From Moraxella lacunata (GTDB lineage: Bacteria > Pseudomonadota > Gammaproteobacteria > Pseudomonadales > Moraxellaceae): 17,553 bases of DNA. Positions 1 through 8,184 of the stretch are shown in pieces. Below the pieces are notes generated by a model, which saw nothing but the letters and a program-made list of their open reading frames with translations, was not told where the DNA came from and ran no database searches. The position numbers were made by a program, and so were the translations under genes. The stretch is taken from contig NZ_MXAN01000030.1 of assembly GCF_002027545.1 (NCBI RefSeq), positions 1-17,553 on the forward strand, written 5' to 3'. Position 1 is the first letter of the stretch. Every line of letters begins with the position of its first letter.

Positions 1-17
1 ATTTGGGGGTCGGTTCA
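1..17. repeat. Left-edge terminal inverted repeat, probable insertion-sequence tip
   Basis: Read on the minus strand these bases are TGAACCGACCCCCAAAT. The identical 17 bases occur on the plus strand at 17536-17552, so the window begins and ends with the same sequence in inverted orientation. A terminus that starts with TG and has a C-run within the first dozen bases recalls IS3-family ends, from memory of that family and not from a search. The inferred element would extend leftward beyond base 1, with its outer tip at base 17 inside the 3' end of tolB. No transposase is visible, so the family call is tentative. Confidence 0.6.
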
Positions 18-1266
18 AAGACTGCCCTGTTTTTAAAGAGCGGATGGTCATCTGTCCACGCCCGCCTTTGTAGGATGAATAGACAATACGATTGCCATTG
101 GGCGAGAAGCTCGCTGACTCATCAATGCCTGTCGTGTCAATCGTGCCGACACCTGTCACCACTAGGCTACGCCCTGAGACGTAGGCGATTTTACTGCCGT
201 CTGGACTGACTCGGGGGATTGCCCCTGCACCGCCAATGGCTGATGCTTGTCCTGTGTTCATGTTGTAGCGATATAGGCGTGGCGTGCGTGAGCCGTTGTC
301 GGCAGTAAAGATAAACGAACGCCCATCAGGGGTATACTGCGGTGAGTTCTCCGCCCCCGTCATGTTGGTTAGGCGTTTTAGTTGTCCTGATGCGATGTGT
401 AGCTCATAGATGGACGGGTCGTTATTTTCATGACTGCCTGAGAAAAGAATGCTCGTGCCATCAGGCGAGAATGATGCTCCCAGATTGTTGCCACGAAATG
501 GTGTAATGACTTGACCGCCACCACTGCTGTTGGCATTTTGCAGATGAATGACTGGCAAGCCGTTGGGTTTTTGTACCGAGTAGGCGATACGCTGACCGTC
601 AGGCGACCAAGCAGGACTAAAAATAGAACCCTGCGTGCTAAATAGGATGCGGACGTTTTGTCCGTCAGCATCCATGACTTTTAGGGTGGATGTTTTGTTG
701 CGTGGGTCGCCCGTCTCTTCGACATAGGCGATACGCCCTGTAAAGTCCCCCGGTTCGCCTGTGATGATTTCATAAATTTTATCGCTCACGACATGGGCGG
801 TGTGGCGTAAGGCACTGGGGTTGTTGTCGCTGTATCGGGTCTGCAAGCCTTGCATGACACGCCCTGTGGCGACTTCGATGACTTCAAAGACGATGGCGAT
901 TTTGCCCCCTGTGGCACTTTGGGCGTGTCCGACCACGACATAGTTAAAGCCAGTGTTTTGCCAATGTGATAGGTTTTGGCTAATCTCGGCAGATGAGTAG
1001 GCACGTTGGGGTAGGTTTTGGCTGGTGGTTTTTAGTTCGGTGTGGCTTAGGTTATTGATGACGGTGTTGCTGACCACGCTGTCGCCAGCAAAGGGAATAA
1101 AGGCGATTTGATAGGGGTTTTGTACACCATCAACGTCGATGTCAAAGTTAAGCTCGCTGTCGCTACTTGTACTGTTCAAAGAACCGTAACCCACTGCAAA
1201 AGCAGGGCTTGCCACGACTAGGGCGACAGCTAGGGCTAGGTATGATAAGGGGGTTTTGATGTTCAT
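1..1266 (-). CDS. tolB: TolB, periplasmic Tol-Pal beta-propeller protein (3' end missing, probably IS-truncated)
   Basis: TolB is a periplasmic protein that links the TolQRA inner-membrane complex to the outer-membrane lipoprotein Pal, supporting envelope constriction and outer-membrane integrity. An open frame of 422 codons runs to the window edge without a stop. It starts with a clear Sec signal peptide (basic MNIK, hydrophobic core, AFA cleavage site near residue 24). An amino-terminal TolB domain follows, then repeated propeller blades with the signature SPDG/SxDG strings (SPAWSPDGQRIAY, ASFSPDGTSILFSG, PRVSPDGSKIAYVSG). The start is supported by an AAGGA 7 nt upstream. It lies 47 nt after tolA in the same operon. 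The last six visible codons (LNRPPN) fall in the 17-bp repeat shared with the other window end, and do not look like a TolB tail, which usually continues about 15 residues to a PxWSP-like end. Native sequence therefore seems to stop at residue 416. pal is not in the window. Confidence 0.93.
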   Translation of the reverse strand, partial: MNIKTPLSYLALAVALVVASPAFAVGYGSLNSTSSDSELNFDIDVDGVQNPYQIAFIPFAGDSVVSNTVINNLSHTELKTTSQNLPQRAYSSAEISQNLSHWQNTGFNYVVVGHAQSATGGKIAIVFEVIEVATGRVMQGLQTRYSDNNPSALRHTAHVVSDKIYEIITGEPGDFTGRIAYVEETGDPRNKTSTLKVMDADGQNVRILFSTQGSIFSPAWSPDGQRIAYSVQKPNGLPVIHLQNANSSGGGQVITPFRGNNLGASFSPDGTSILFSGSHENNDPSIYELHIASGQLKRLTNMTGAENSPQYTPDGRSFIFTADNGSRTPRLYRYNMNTGQASAIGGAGAIPRVSPDGSKIAYVSGRSLVVTGVGTIDTTGIDESASFSPNGNRIVYSSYKGGRGQMTIRSLKTGQSLNRPPN

Positions 1267-1313
1267 GGGGTATCCTTAAAAATGTTTAAAATATGATATT
1301 TGGGATATATATT

Positions 1314-2243
1314 CTAATTGATTTTAAAATTAAAATTCAAGTCACGATAATTGGTGCCAACAATGGGTGTGAGTGGGCTGGCTCGGTTAATGGTGTCTTT
1401 GAGTTGTTCACGCAAATATTCATCACCGCCCGAGACTTGCACGTTTAGCACGTTGCCACTGCCATCCACTTTGAGTTTGACTTGCAAAGTTTGGTTTTTA
1501 CCAGTAGCTCGCCAATGCGAGCGGATATGGTTTTGTAAGGCAGAGATGACTTCGTTACGGTTACTGCTTCGTCTGCTGCCCCCACTGACTGCCCCGCCAC
1601 GTCCTACGGTGGGGGTGGTGGGGGTGTCCTTGATGAGCTGTTCGCCTTCGCTTAGGCTTTTTTGGGTGACTTGGTTTTGTTTTGATAGTTCTTGTAATTG
1701 GCGTTCACGCACTTCATTGAGTGCTTGACTGTTTTCACGAGCAATCTCATCGTTGCTCCGCTCCCGTTCTCGTAGCTCTGCCACCGCTTGCTCACGTTCA
1801 CGTCTCTCGTTTTCCATAGCTTGCCTTTGCATTTCTATTTCGGAGAGTATCTCTTCATCTAGGCTTTTGGCGTACTCTGCCATTTGAGCTTGGTAAGCAC
1901 GTTCACGCTCGGCAAGGTCATCATAATAGGCTTCTAGCTGAGCACTGCGATTACTCTCTTGGGTGGTGTCGGTGCTTTGGGTGTCAGCTTGGGCTTGGGA
2001 CTGGGCTTGATGCTCGGCAAAGGCGGTGGCAATGGCATACTCCGCCCCTGCTAGGTCGTCCCCTGTAACTAGACTTGCTTCTAAGGAGATGGTCTCGGGT
2101 AAGGGTTTTTGTTGGGTGTAGGCAAACAGCACCCCTGCCACAATCAGCCCATGCACCACGACGCTACCCACGAGCGAGAGTAGGGGATTAGGCTCTTTGG
2201 TGCCGATGTTGTCTAAGTCTAGGCGTGCGGTTTGCTGGTTCAT
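1314..2243 (-). CDS. tolA: TolA, inner-membrane-anchored spanning protein of the Tol-Pal system
   Basis: TolA couples the proton-motive-force-driven TolQR motor to TolB/Pal across the periplasm. The 309-residue product has the three expected domains: a short cytoplasmic start and one membrane helix (about residues 22-42), a long charged coiled coil rich in E, R, Q and A (about 103-195), a Gly/Ser/Pro linker (about 207-227), and a C-terminal globular TonB-like domain (228-309). Inside the membrane helix S27 and H31 are four residues apart, matching the Ser/His pair by which TolA helices contact TolQR. It is about 110 residues shorter than the E. coli protein, mostly in the coiled coil, which varies widely between species. 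It lies 17 nt after tolR and 47 nt before tolB, so all four tol genes are probably one transcript. Confidence 0.93.
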   Translation of the reverse strand: MNQQTARLDLDNIGTKEPNPLLSLVGSVVVHGLIVAGVLFAYTQQKPLPETISLEASLVTGDDLAGAEYAIATAFAEHQAQSQAQADTQSTDTTQESNRSAQLEAYYDDLAERERAYQAQMAEYAKSLDEEILSEIEMQRQAMENERREREQAVAELRERERSNDEIARENSQALNEVRERQLQELSKQNQVTQKSLSEGEQLIKDTPTTPTVGRGGAVSGGSRRSSNRNEVISALQNHIRSHWRATGKNQTLQVKLKVDGSGNVLNVQVSGGDEYLREQLKDTINRASPLTPIVGTNYRDLNFNFKIN

Positions 2244-2260
2244 GATAGGTTGTTATTTTT

Positions 2261-2728
2261 TTATTTTTTGGTGGATTGCTTGCTTGTGCTACTTTGACCG
2301 CTTAATAGTCCAACTTTGGTAACACCTGTCCCTTGCACCAGTGCCATGACGTGCATGACCGCTTCATAGGCGTTGTCCTTGTCGGCATTAATCAGTACTT
2401 GGAGCTGACTGCCACTGTCTCCCATGTTTGCCTGTGCCATGTCGGCAAGCAGGGCGGACAACTCACTCTCACTAATGGCTTGGTCAATGGCTCGCTCATG
2501 ACTGACAAACAGCTCGCCGTCTTTGGTGAGTGAGACGATGACAGGGGTTAGCTCACTTTTGGTGATGTTACTGGTTTTCTCGCTTGGCAGATTGACTTCT
2601 ACCCCTGTGGTGAGCATGGGGGCGGTTACCATAAAGATGATGAGTAGCACGAGCATGACGTCAATGTAAGGGACGACATTCATCTCGCTGTTTAGGGGCT
2701 TTTTGGCACGTGCGTAGCTGTTTTTCAT
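2261..2728 (-). CDS. tolR: TolR, inner-membrane motor subunit (ExbD/TolR family)
   Basis: TolR works with TolQ as the proton-driven stator of the Tol-Pal system. The 155-residue protein has a short cytoplasmic N-terminus, one membrane helix (about residues 19-38) and a periplasmic domain. The motif NSEMNVVPYIDVMLVLLIIF carries the membrane aspartate at D23, the same position as the proton-carrying D23 of E. coli TolR. The periplasmic part contains LPSE followed by strand-like segments (VIVSLTKDGELFV, LQVLINADKDNAYEAVMHVMA) typical of ExbD/TolR. A Ser/Thr/Lys-rich tail of about 14 residues ends the protein. The gene is 8 nt after tolQ and 17 nt before tolA. ExbD is the main alternative; the tolQ-tolA-tolB context decides for TolR. 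Confidence 0.94.
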   Translation of the reverse strand: MKNSYARAKKPLNSEMNVVPYIDVMLVLLIIFMVTAPMLTTGVEVNLPSEKTSNITKSELTPVIVSLTKDGELFVSHERAIDQAISESELSALLADMAQANMGDSGSQLQVLINADKDNAYEAVMHVMALVQGTGVTKVGLLSGQSSTSKQSTKK

Positions 2729-2736
2729 GATGTCGC

Positions 2737-3426
2737 CTAACTCTGACCAGTACGCTGTGCCATGGTGTATTCATGAGCAAATACCCCTGTCAGCTCTTCA
2801 CAAAACAACGCCCGAGACTCATACAACGCCCCTGCCTTGGCACTAAAATGGTTAAAGGCAAGACTGGCAGGAATGGCGGCAAATAACCCCATGGCGGTAG
2901 CAATCAAGGCTTCGGCAATACCGGGGGCGACTGTGGCAAGGCTCACACTCTCGGCACTAGATAGCTCAATAAAAGCGGTCATAATCCCCCACACCGTGCC
3001 AAACAGTCCGATATAAGGCGAGACTGATGCGATACTGGCTAAGGTTGCCAAGCCTTGTTCTAATACAGCTTGTTGTTTGCCAATGGCGACTTTAAATTTA
3101 CGCTCAACACTGTCTAGGGTGTCCGCTCGCACCGCCCCTGATTTTTGGGCTTTTAAAAACTCACCATAACCGACAAAAAATACCTGCTCTAAGCCGGTGC
3201 GTTCAGGCTCATTGGCGACTGAGCTATACTGTTTGGCAAGGGTGTTGCCTGACCATAGCCACGCTTCAAAATCGCTATCAAAGCGTTTGGCACTGCCGAG
3301 TTTGGCGGATAGGCGAAAAATCAGCCCCCAACCAATCAATGATAGGAGCAGTAGCAATCCCATGACCAGTTGCACAAGCAAACTGGCTTCTAAAATCAAA
3401 TCTAAAACGTTAAGTTCGCTCATCAT
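2737..3426 (-). CDS. tolQ: TolQ, inner-membrane proton-channel subunit (MotA/TolQ/ExbB family)
   Basis: TolQ forms the membrane channel of the Tol-Pal motor together with TolR and energises TolA. From ATG 3426 the product is 229 residues, the usual size (about 230). A frame opening upstream at 3537 would add 37 residues absent from the family, so MMSELNVLDLILEASLLVQL is taken as the N-terminus. The second ATG (3423) is equally possible, and neither has a strong ribosome-binding site. Three membrane helices are visible: about 14-37, 125-155 and 163-190. The last two hold the family motifs SPYIGLFGTVWGIM and PGIAEALIATAMGLFAAIPA, including threonines T144 and T177 that line the channel in TolQ/ExbB. 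It is the first gene of the tolQRAB operon and is divergent from hrpA. The ybgC gene that often precedes tolQ is absent here. Confidence 0.94.
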   Translation of the reverse strand: MMSELNVLDLILEASLLVQLVMGLLLLLSLIGWGLIFRLSAKLGSAKRFDSDFEAWLWSGNTLAKQYSSVANEPERTGLEQVFFVGYGEFLKAQKSGAVRADTLDSVERKFKVAIGKQQAVLEQGLATLASIASVSPYIGLFGTVWGIMTAFIELSSAESVSLATVAPGIAEALIATAMGLFAAIPASLAFNHFSAKAGALYESRALFCEELTGVFAHEYTMAQRTGQS

Positions 3427-3602
3427 ATAAAATTTTGCCAAAAATGGCTTATTATAGCCGATTTTTTTAAAAACCACACCAAAAAGTGTGCCTAAGTTTA
3501 CAAACGGTATGAAAATTATCCTTAATGCCAGTGGCACGGCTTGTAAATCCTTGCATAAGCCCCATTTATCTGATTTTTAGAATCATTGATGATAACATAA
3601 CA
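3427..3602. promoter_or_regulatory. Divergent intergenic region between tolQ and hrpA
   Basis: This 176-bp AT-rich gap must hold the start signals for both the tol operon (minus strand) and hrpA (plus strand). On the minus strand a perfect TATAAT lies at 3451-3456, about 25 bp before the tolQ start, but I see no good -35 hexamer at the right distance. For hrpA a TTTACA at 3497-3502 is the best -35 candidate, without a convincing -10. The assignment rests on arrangement plus the one strong -10. Confidence 0.35.
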
Positions 3603-6600
3603 ATGCCAAAACTCATGCCAAATACAACCCAAAATCCCAACACCCCCCAACTTCTCGCCAAAGACCGCCACATCGCTCATCGCTTAGAACGTGAATTGCG
3701 TGGCAATTTCCCTGCCGACATTAAAGCCAAAAAACAAGCCCAGCTTGATACTATCATAGAGCGTTCTACCCAAGCGGTACAAGCTCGCATGGACAGCGTG
3801 CCGTCTGATTTAAAAGATAGGCTAAACGCCGATTTGCCCGTTACCGCCCGAGCGGACGAGATTATCCGTGCGATACAAGACAATCAAGTCATCATCGTGG
3901 CAGGCGAGACAGGCTCAGGCAAAACCACTCAGCTCCCCAAACTTGCCATGTTAGCAGGGCGTGGCATGACAGGGCAAATCGGACACACTCAGCCACGCCG
4001 TTTGGCGGCGAGAAGTGTCGCCATGCGGATTGCAGACGAGCTTGGCGAGAGCTTGGGGCAGACGGTGAGTTTTAAGGTGCGATTTACCGAGCAGGGCAGT
4101 CGTGATAGCCTTATCAAGCTCATGACGGACGGTATTTTGCTTGCCGAGCTGGGTTCGGATAAATTTTTGACACGCTATGACACCATTATCATTGACGAAG
4201 CCCACGAGCGTAGTCTAAATATTGACTTTATTTTGGGCTATCTAAAACGTCTACTGCCAAAACGCCCTGATTTAAAGGTCATCATCACGTCAGCAACCCT
4301 AGACACCGCCCGCTTTGCCGAGTATTTTAAGAGTGCGGTCAAAGGCGATGTGCCGATTATCAATGTACAAGGGCGAAGCTATCCTGTGGAGACCCGCTAC
4401 CGTCCGCTCATTGATGAGATTGTCAAAAGCCATGACGATGACGCTTTTGACGACATGGAAGACAAACTGCCCCGAGCCTTAACGTCTGCCGTTGCCGAGT
4501 GTTTTGAAGACGCACGCACCAAAGGACACCCCACGCAGTCAGACATTCTCATCTTTGCCAGTACCGAAGCCGAGATTCGTGAGATGCAGGAGATTTTGAC
4601 CGCTCACGCACCGCCCCATACCCAGATTTTGCCCCTGTTTGCTCGCCAAAGTTTTGCCGAACAACAGCGAATTTTTAACCCCACAGGCGGTCGCAGAATC
4701 ATCATCTCAACCAACGTTGCCGAGACCGCTCTTACCGTGCCGAATATCCGCTATGTGATAGATTTGGGCTTTGCTCGGGTGAGCCGTTATAATTACCGCT
4801 CACGCATTCAAAGACTCCCCATTGAAGCGATTAGCCAAGCGGCGGCGAACCAACGCCAAGGGCGGTGCGGACGGATTGGGGACGGTGTGTGCATACGCTT
4901 GTACTCAAAAGAAGATTTTGACAGTCGTCCGCCTTTTACCGAGCCTGAGATTTTGCGTACCAATTTGGCAAGCGTGATTTTGCAAATGGAGCATTTGGGC
5001 TTAGGCGATGTGGCGGATTTTGACTTTATCACACCGCCTGATTTACGCCTTGTCAATGACGGTCGCAAGCTCTTGCACGAGCTTGGGGCGTTGTCCGATG
5101 TGCCAACCAAAACCGCCTTTAAAAAAGCCCTAAAAGGACAAACAGGCAAACAAAAACACTCCGCTCTCACCGACATTGGCAAAAAAATGGCTCGTATGCC
5201 GATAGACCCACGCCTTGCCCGTATGCTCATTGCAGGGCATGAATTTGCCTGTCTTGACAAAATGCTCGTCATCGTCTCCGCCCTTGCCGTGCAAGATGTG
5301 CGTGAGCGACCTGCCGACAAGCAGTCGCAAGCTGACCAAAAGCACGCCTTGTTCCGCCGTGATAATTCGGACTTTTTGTTTTATGTAGAACTGTTTAACG
5401 TACTGTTTAGCACCCATGAAATGCACGGGGGCGATAGGCTGACAGGCAACGGACGCAAGAATTTTGCCAAAAAGCATTATTTGTCCTTTCCCCGTATCAA
5501 AGAATGGCAAAAAACGCATGAACAGCTTGCCCAAATGGTGGCGGATTTGGGTTATCAGATTGCCGATAATAACAATGATAATCTTGACAATAAAGCCAAT
5601 GATAAAAAAGCTGATGATAAAAAAGACACCCCAAAAGGTCGCATTGGCTTAAAAGGCGGTAAAAAAGCCAAGGTGGGAAACAGTGCCATTTTGGCAAGCC
5701 TAAAAGAACAAGGCAAAACCAAACCGCAATTTAGCGAAGATTATACCAGCATTCATCGGGCGTTATTGACCGCTCTGTTATCCTTTGTCGCTCACAAAAC
5801 CGACACGGTGGGCGAGTATCTGATGACCAAAAACCAAAAGGCACGCATTTTCCCTGCCAGTACCTTGCACAAAAAAGGCACAGATTGGGTGCTTGCCTTT
5901 GAAGTGGTGGAAACTTCAAAAGTGTATATGCGTACACTTGCCAAGATTGAACCTGAATGGATATTGTCGGCGGGCAAAAATCTCTTAAAATACCATTATT
6001 TTGAACCGCATTGGTCAAAAAAAGCAGGGCGAGTGCAAGCCTATGCTCAAATTAGCCTGTTTGGGCTGATTATTGTTCACAAACAATTGGTCAATTATGA
6101 AAGCATTGACCTGCCAGCCAGCCGTGAGATATTTATCCGTGATGCTCTGGTGGGGGGCGTGCAGGACAATCAAGCGGACGAGCGATACCCCAAAGCCTTG
6201 CCGTTTTTGACTCACAATCGCCAAAAAATCAAAGACGTGGGCGACACCGAAGACAAGCTAAGACGGCGAGATTTACTCGTGGACGAAGAGCGACTGTATG
6301 AGTTTTATGATGACAAAATTCCGCCCCACATTGCGTCCGCTAAGGCGTTTGAAGATTGGCTTGGCAAAATGGGCGATGATGACTTTTTAAAATTCAAAGA
6401 TGAAGATGTCGTGAACGATGTCGTCAATGTCGGACAAGAATTTCCCAAATTTTGGCAAGTGGGGGCGGTCAAATTCCCCTTGTCCTATGTCTTTGACCCA
6501 AGTTCGGACGATGACGGCGTGAGCGTAAAAGTGGGGGCAGGGGCGTTGTCTCAGCTTGACAGCGTGGATTTATTGTGGGGCGTGGCAGGGTGGCGATTTG

Positions 6601-7829
6601 AGCTTGTCGCAGGGCTATTAAAAACCTTGCCAAAAGACATTCGCCGAAAAATCGTCCCCATTCCTGACACCGCCCACGCCCTTATGGACAAGCTCACGCA
6701 GGGCAATGGCGTGGGACTGCTTGACCAGCTTTGTCATAACCTGCTTAGAATGGGCGTAAAAGTTGAGGCGGACGATTTTAAGATTCATGAGATTGATAAA
6801 TATTTACAGCCCTTGATTTGCGTGCTTGATGACAAGGGGCGAGTGATTGAAAAAGGGCGAGATTTGGAAAAATTGCAAGCCAAGTACCGCACACACGCCC
6901 AAGTACAAACCGTGTCCGAAGGCATTCATGATACGTTCCCCGAGCATTTTGAATTTATCAAAACCCGTCATCATAAGGGCATGGTAACGCAAGCCTTTTT
7001 TGCCCTAAGCCCTGATGAGACGGGCAAGGTGGCGGTGGTGGAGTTTGGCGACTTGGCAGGGGCGTTAGCCATGCACAAAAAAGGCGTGCTGTCGCTGGTC
7101 AAGATGACGCTTGGGGCAAAACAAAAACAGCTCACGTCCCAAATTGATAAAGCCTTTAAAATGGCGTTTGCTCCGCTTGGCGATTTGGAAAAATTAAAAA
7201 GCGTGCTGGTGGATGCGACATTACAAGCGACTTTTGACAAATACGCCAAACCCTTTGATAGCCATGTGCGTGAAAAGGTGGCAGGGTTTGTGCGTGATGA
7301 GCGTATGGGGGATTTGCTTGACAAATTGCCCCTAAATGCAGGCGAGTTTGGGGCGGTCAAGGACGTGATAAGCGGACAATTTTTGACGGTGGGGCAAGAG
7401 ATGTTAAAGGTGCTAAAAGAGATTTATACCACATGGCAGGGTGTGCGTGGGCAACTGCTCATGCTTGACCGTGAGATTTTTGGCGAGAGTATTGACGACA
7501 TTGAAGACCAGCTTGATGATTTGTCGCTGAATGACTTTATTTATCGCACCGATTTTGCGGTGTGGCAAGCCTATCCACGCTATCTTAATGCCCTAAAAAT
7601 CCGCCTTGACAGACTGCCCAACAACCTAGACGGTGACACCGATGCGGTGTATCTGCTTGATGAACATATGGAGCGACTGGCAAACCGTGTGCATGACCCC
7701 AAGATTGCCGAATATCGCTGGCTGGTGGAAGAATATCGCATACAACTGTTCGCCCAACCCATGAAAACGGCAGTGCCTGTCTCGGCAAAACGACTGGATA
7801 AGGTGTGGGCGAGTGTGATGACTAGGTAA
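3603..7829 (+). CDS. hrpA: HrpA, ATP-dependent DEAH-box RNA helicase
   Basis: HrpA is a large DEAH/RHA-type 3'-to-5' RNA helicase; in E. coli it has been linked to fimbrial mRNA processing and stalled-ribosome resolution. From ATG 3603 the protein has 1408 residues, about 100 more than E. coli HrpA. Visible motifs: Walker A GETGSGKT (101-108), DEAH (198-201), motif III SAT (230-232), motif V STNVAETALTVPNIRYVID, motif VI QGRCGR (419-424). Winged-helix/ratchet (HA2) and OB-fold regions follow, then a long C-terminal DUF3418-type region to the end. A polar linker rich in N, D and K (about 654-690) probably explains part of the extra length. The frame opens earlier (ATG 3525), but those 26 residues look like untranslated sequence; no start has a strong ribosome-binding site, so the N-terminus is uncertain. 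It is monocistronic and divergent from tolQ, with no clear terminator after it. Confidence 0.95.
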   Translation: MPKLMPNTTQNPNTPQLLAKDRHIAHRLERELRGNFPADIKAKKQAQLDTIIERSTQAVQARMDSVPSDLKDRLNADLPVTARADEIIRAIQDNQVIIVAGETGSGKTTQLPKLAMLAGRGMTGQIGHTQPRRLAARSVAMRIADELGESLGQTVSFKVRFTEQGSRDSLIKLMTDGILLAELGSDKFLTRYDTIIIDEAHERSLNIDFILGYLKRLLPKRPDLKVIITSATLDTARFAEYFKSAVKGDVPIINVQGRSYPVETRYRPLIDEIVKSHDDDAFDDMEDKLPRALTSAVAECFEDARTKGHPTQSDILIFASTEAEIREMQEILTAHAPPHTQILPLFARQSFAEQQRIFNPTGGRRIIISTNVAETALTVPNIRYVIDLGFARVSRYNYRSRIQRLPIEAISQAAANQRQGRCGRIGDGVCIRLYSKEDFDSRPPFTEPEILRTNLASVILQMEHLGLGDVADFDFITPPDLRLVNDGRKLLHELGALSDVPTKTAFKKALKGQTGKQKHSALTDIGKKMARMPIDPRLARMLIAGHEFACLDKMLVIVSALAVQDVRERPADKQSQADQKHALFRRDNSDFLFYVELFNVLFSTHEMHGGDRLTGNGRKNFAKKHYLSFPRIKEWQKTHEQLAQMVADLGYQIADNNNDNLDNKANDKKADDKKDTPKGRIGLKGGKKAKVGNSAILASLKEQGKTKPQFSEDYTSIHRALLTALLSFVAHKTDTVGEYLMTKNQKARIFPASTLHKKGTDWVLAFEVVETSKVYMRTLAKIEPEWILSAGKNLLKYHYFEPHWSKKAGRVQAYAQISLFGLIIVHKQLVNYESIDLPASREIFIRDALVGGVQDNQADERYPKALPFLTHNRQKIKDVGDTEDKLRRRDLLVDEERLYEFYDDKIPPHIASAKAFEDWLGKMGDDDFLKFKDEDVVNDVVNVGQEFPKFWQVGAVKFPLSYVFDPSSDDDGVSVKVGAGALSQLDSVDLLWGVAGWRFELVAGLLKTLPKDIRRKIVPIPDTAHALMDKLTQGNGVGLLDQLCHNLLRMGVKVEADDFKIHEIDKYLQPLICVLDDKGRVIEKGRDLEKLQAKYRTHAQVQTVSEGIHDTFPEHFEFIKTRHHKGMVTQAFFALSPDETGKVAVVEFGDLAGALAMHKKGVLSLVKMTLGAKQKQLTSQIDKAFKMAFAPLGDLEKLKSVLVDATLQATFDKYAKPFDSHVREKVAGFVRDERMGDLLDKLPLNAGEFGAVKDVISGQFLTVGQEMLKVLKEIYTTWQGVRGQLLMLDREIFGESIDDIEDQLDDLSLNDFIYRTDFAVWQAYPRYLNALKIRLDRLPNNLDGDTDAVYLLDEHMERLANRVHDPKIAEYRWLVEEYRIQLFAQPMKTAVPVSAKRLDKVWASVMTR

Positions 7830-7892
7830 AAAAGGGGTTGAAAGTTAAAAGCTGGGTATCGCTCTTGCTTTACCCAACCTATGGGCTAATAT

Positions 7893-8171
7893 TTATCTCT
7901 GATTTTTGTTCTGTCGGGCTTGGCATGGTGAACTGTCGGGGTATCTATGGCATACGCCTTTTGGTAGGGAGCTATTGCGGTATCCTTTGCTTTCCATACA
8001 AAGTGTCGCATTTACATATTGCGTGCCTTGCTTATCATTGGATATGTAACTGGTATAAGGACTCTCAAAACCGCACACTATCATATCGTTCTTAACATTC
8101 TCAAAGGAAACATCGCCTTTTTTCTGCTTGTAGTAATATGTCCATGCATCAGGCGGTGGGTGGCATGCATC
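7893..8171 (-). pseudogene. 5'-truncated small lipoprotein gene, signal peptide lost
   Basis: Read on the minus strand, an open frame of 92 codons begins directly after an in-frame TAA (8172-8174) and ends at TAA 7893-7895. It opens with D-A-C-H-P-P-P-D-A-W-T, which looks like the end of a lipobox plus the first residues of a mature lipoprotein. The body is soluble and cysteine-patterned (MIVCGFESPY, ATLCMESKGY, GVCHRYPDSSPC), like short lipoproteins of unknown function common in Moraxellaceae and other gammaproteobacteria. No signal peptide and no start codon lie ahead of the lipobox; the only ATG is internal (8084) and would drop the first 29 codons. The simplest reading is a gene that lost its 5' end, next to the orphan at 8185-8646. 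A non-lipidated 63-residue product from 8084 is possible but unlikely. The rest of the hrpA-orphan gap (7830-7892) shows nothing I recognise beyond a weak GGGTA/TACCC inverted repeat. Confidence 0.5.
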
Positions 8172-8184
8172 TTACAGACGAACA

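Noticed and set aside
1351..1728. 125-codon plus-strand frame opposite tolA
   Set aside because: It is antisense to the coiled-coil and C-terminal domains of TolA, with Leu/Ser/Arg-rich noise and no promoter or ribosome-binding site.
3427..3537. N-terminal extension of TolQ starting at 3537
   Set aside because: The extra 37 residues are not found in TolQ, and translation from 3426 or 3423 gives the family start and length.
3525..3602. N-terminal extension of HrpA starting at 3525
   Set aside because: These 26 codons look like non-coding leader, and no ribosome-binding site supports the ATG; 3603 is preferred, without certainty.
4808..5320. 170-codon open frame on the minus strand inside hrpA
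   Set aside because: It lies wholly within the conserved helicase coding sequence, has an unnatural composition rich in Ser, Arg and Cys and no family resemblance; it is a shadow frame.
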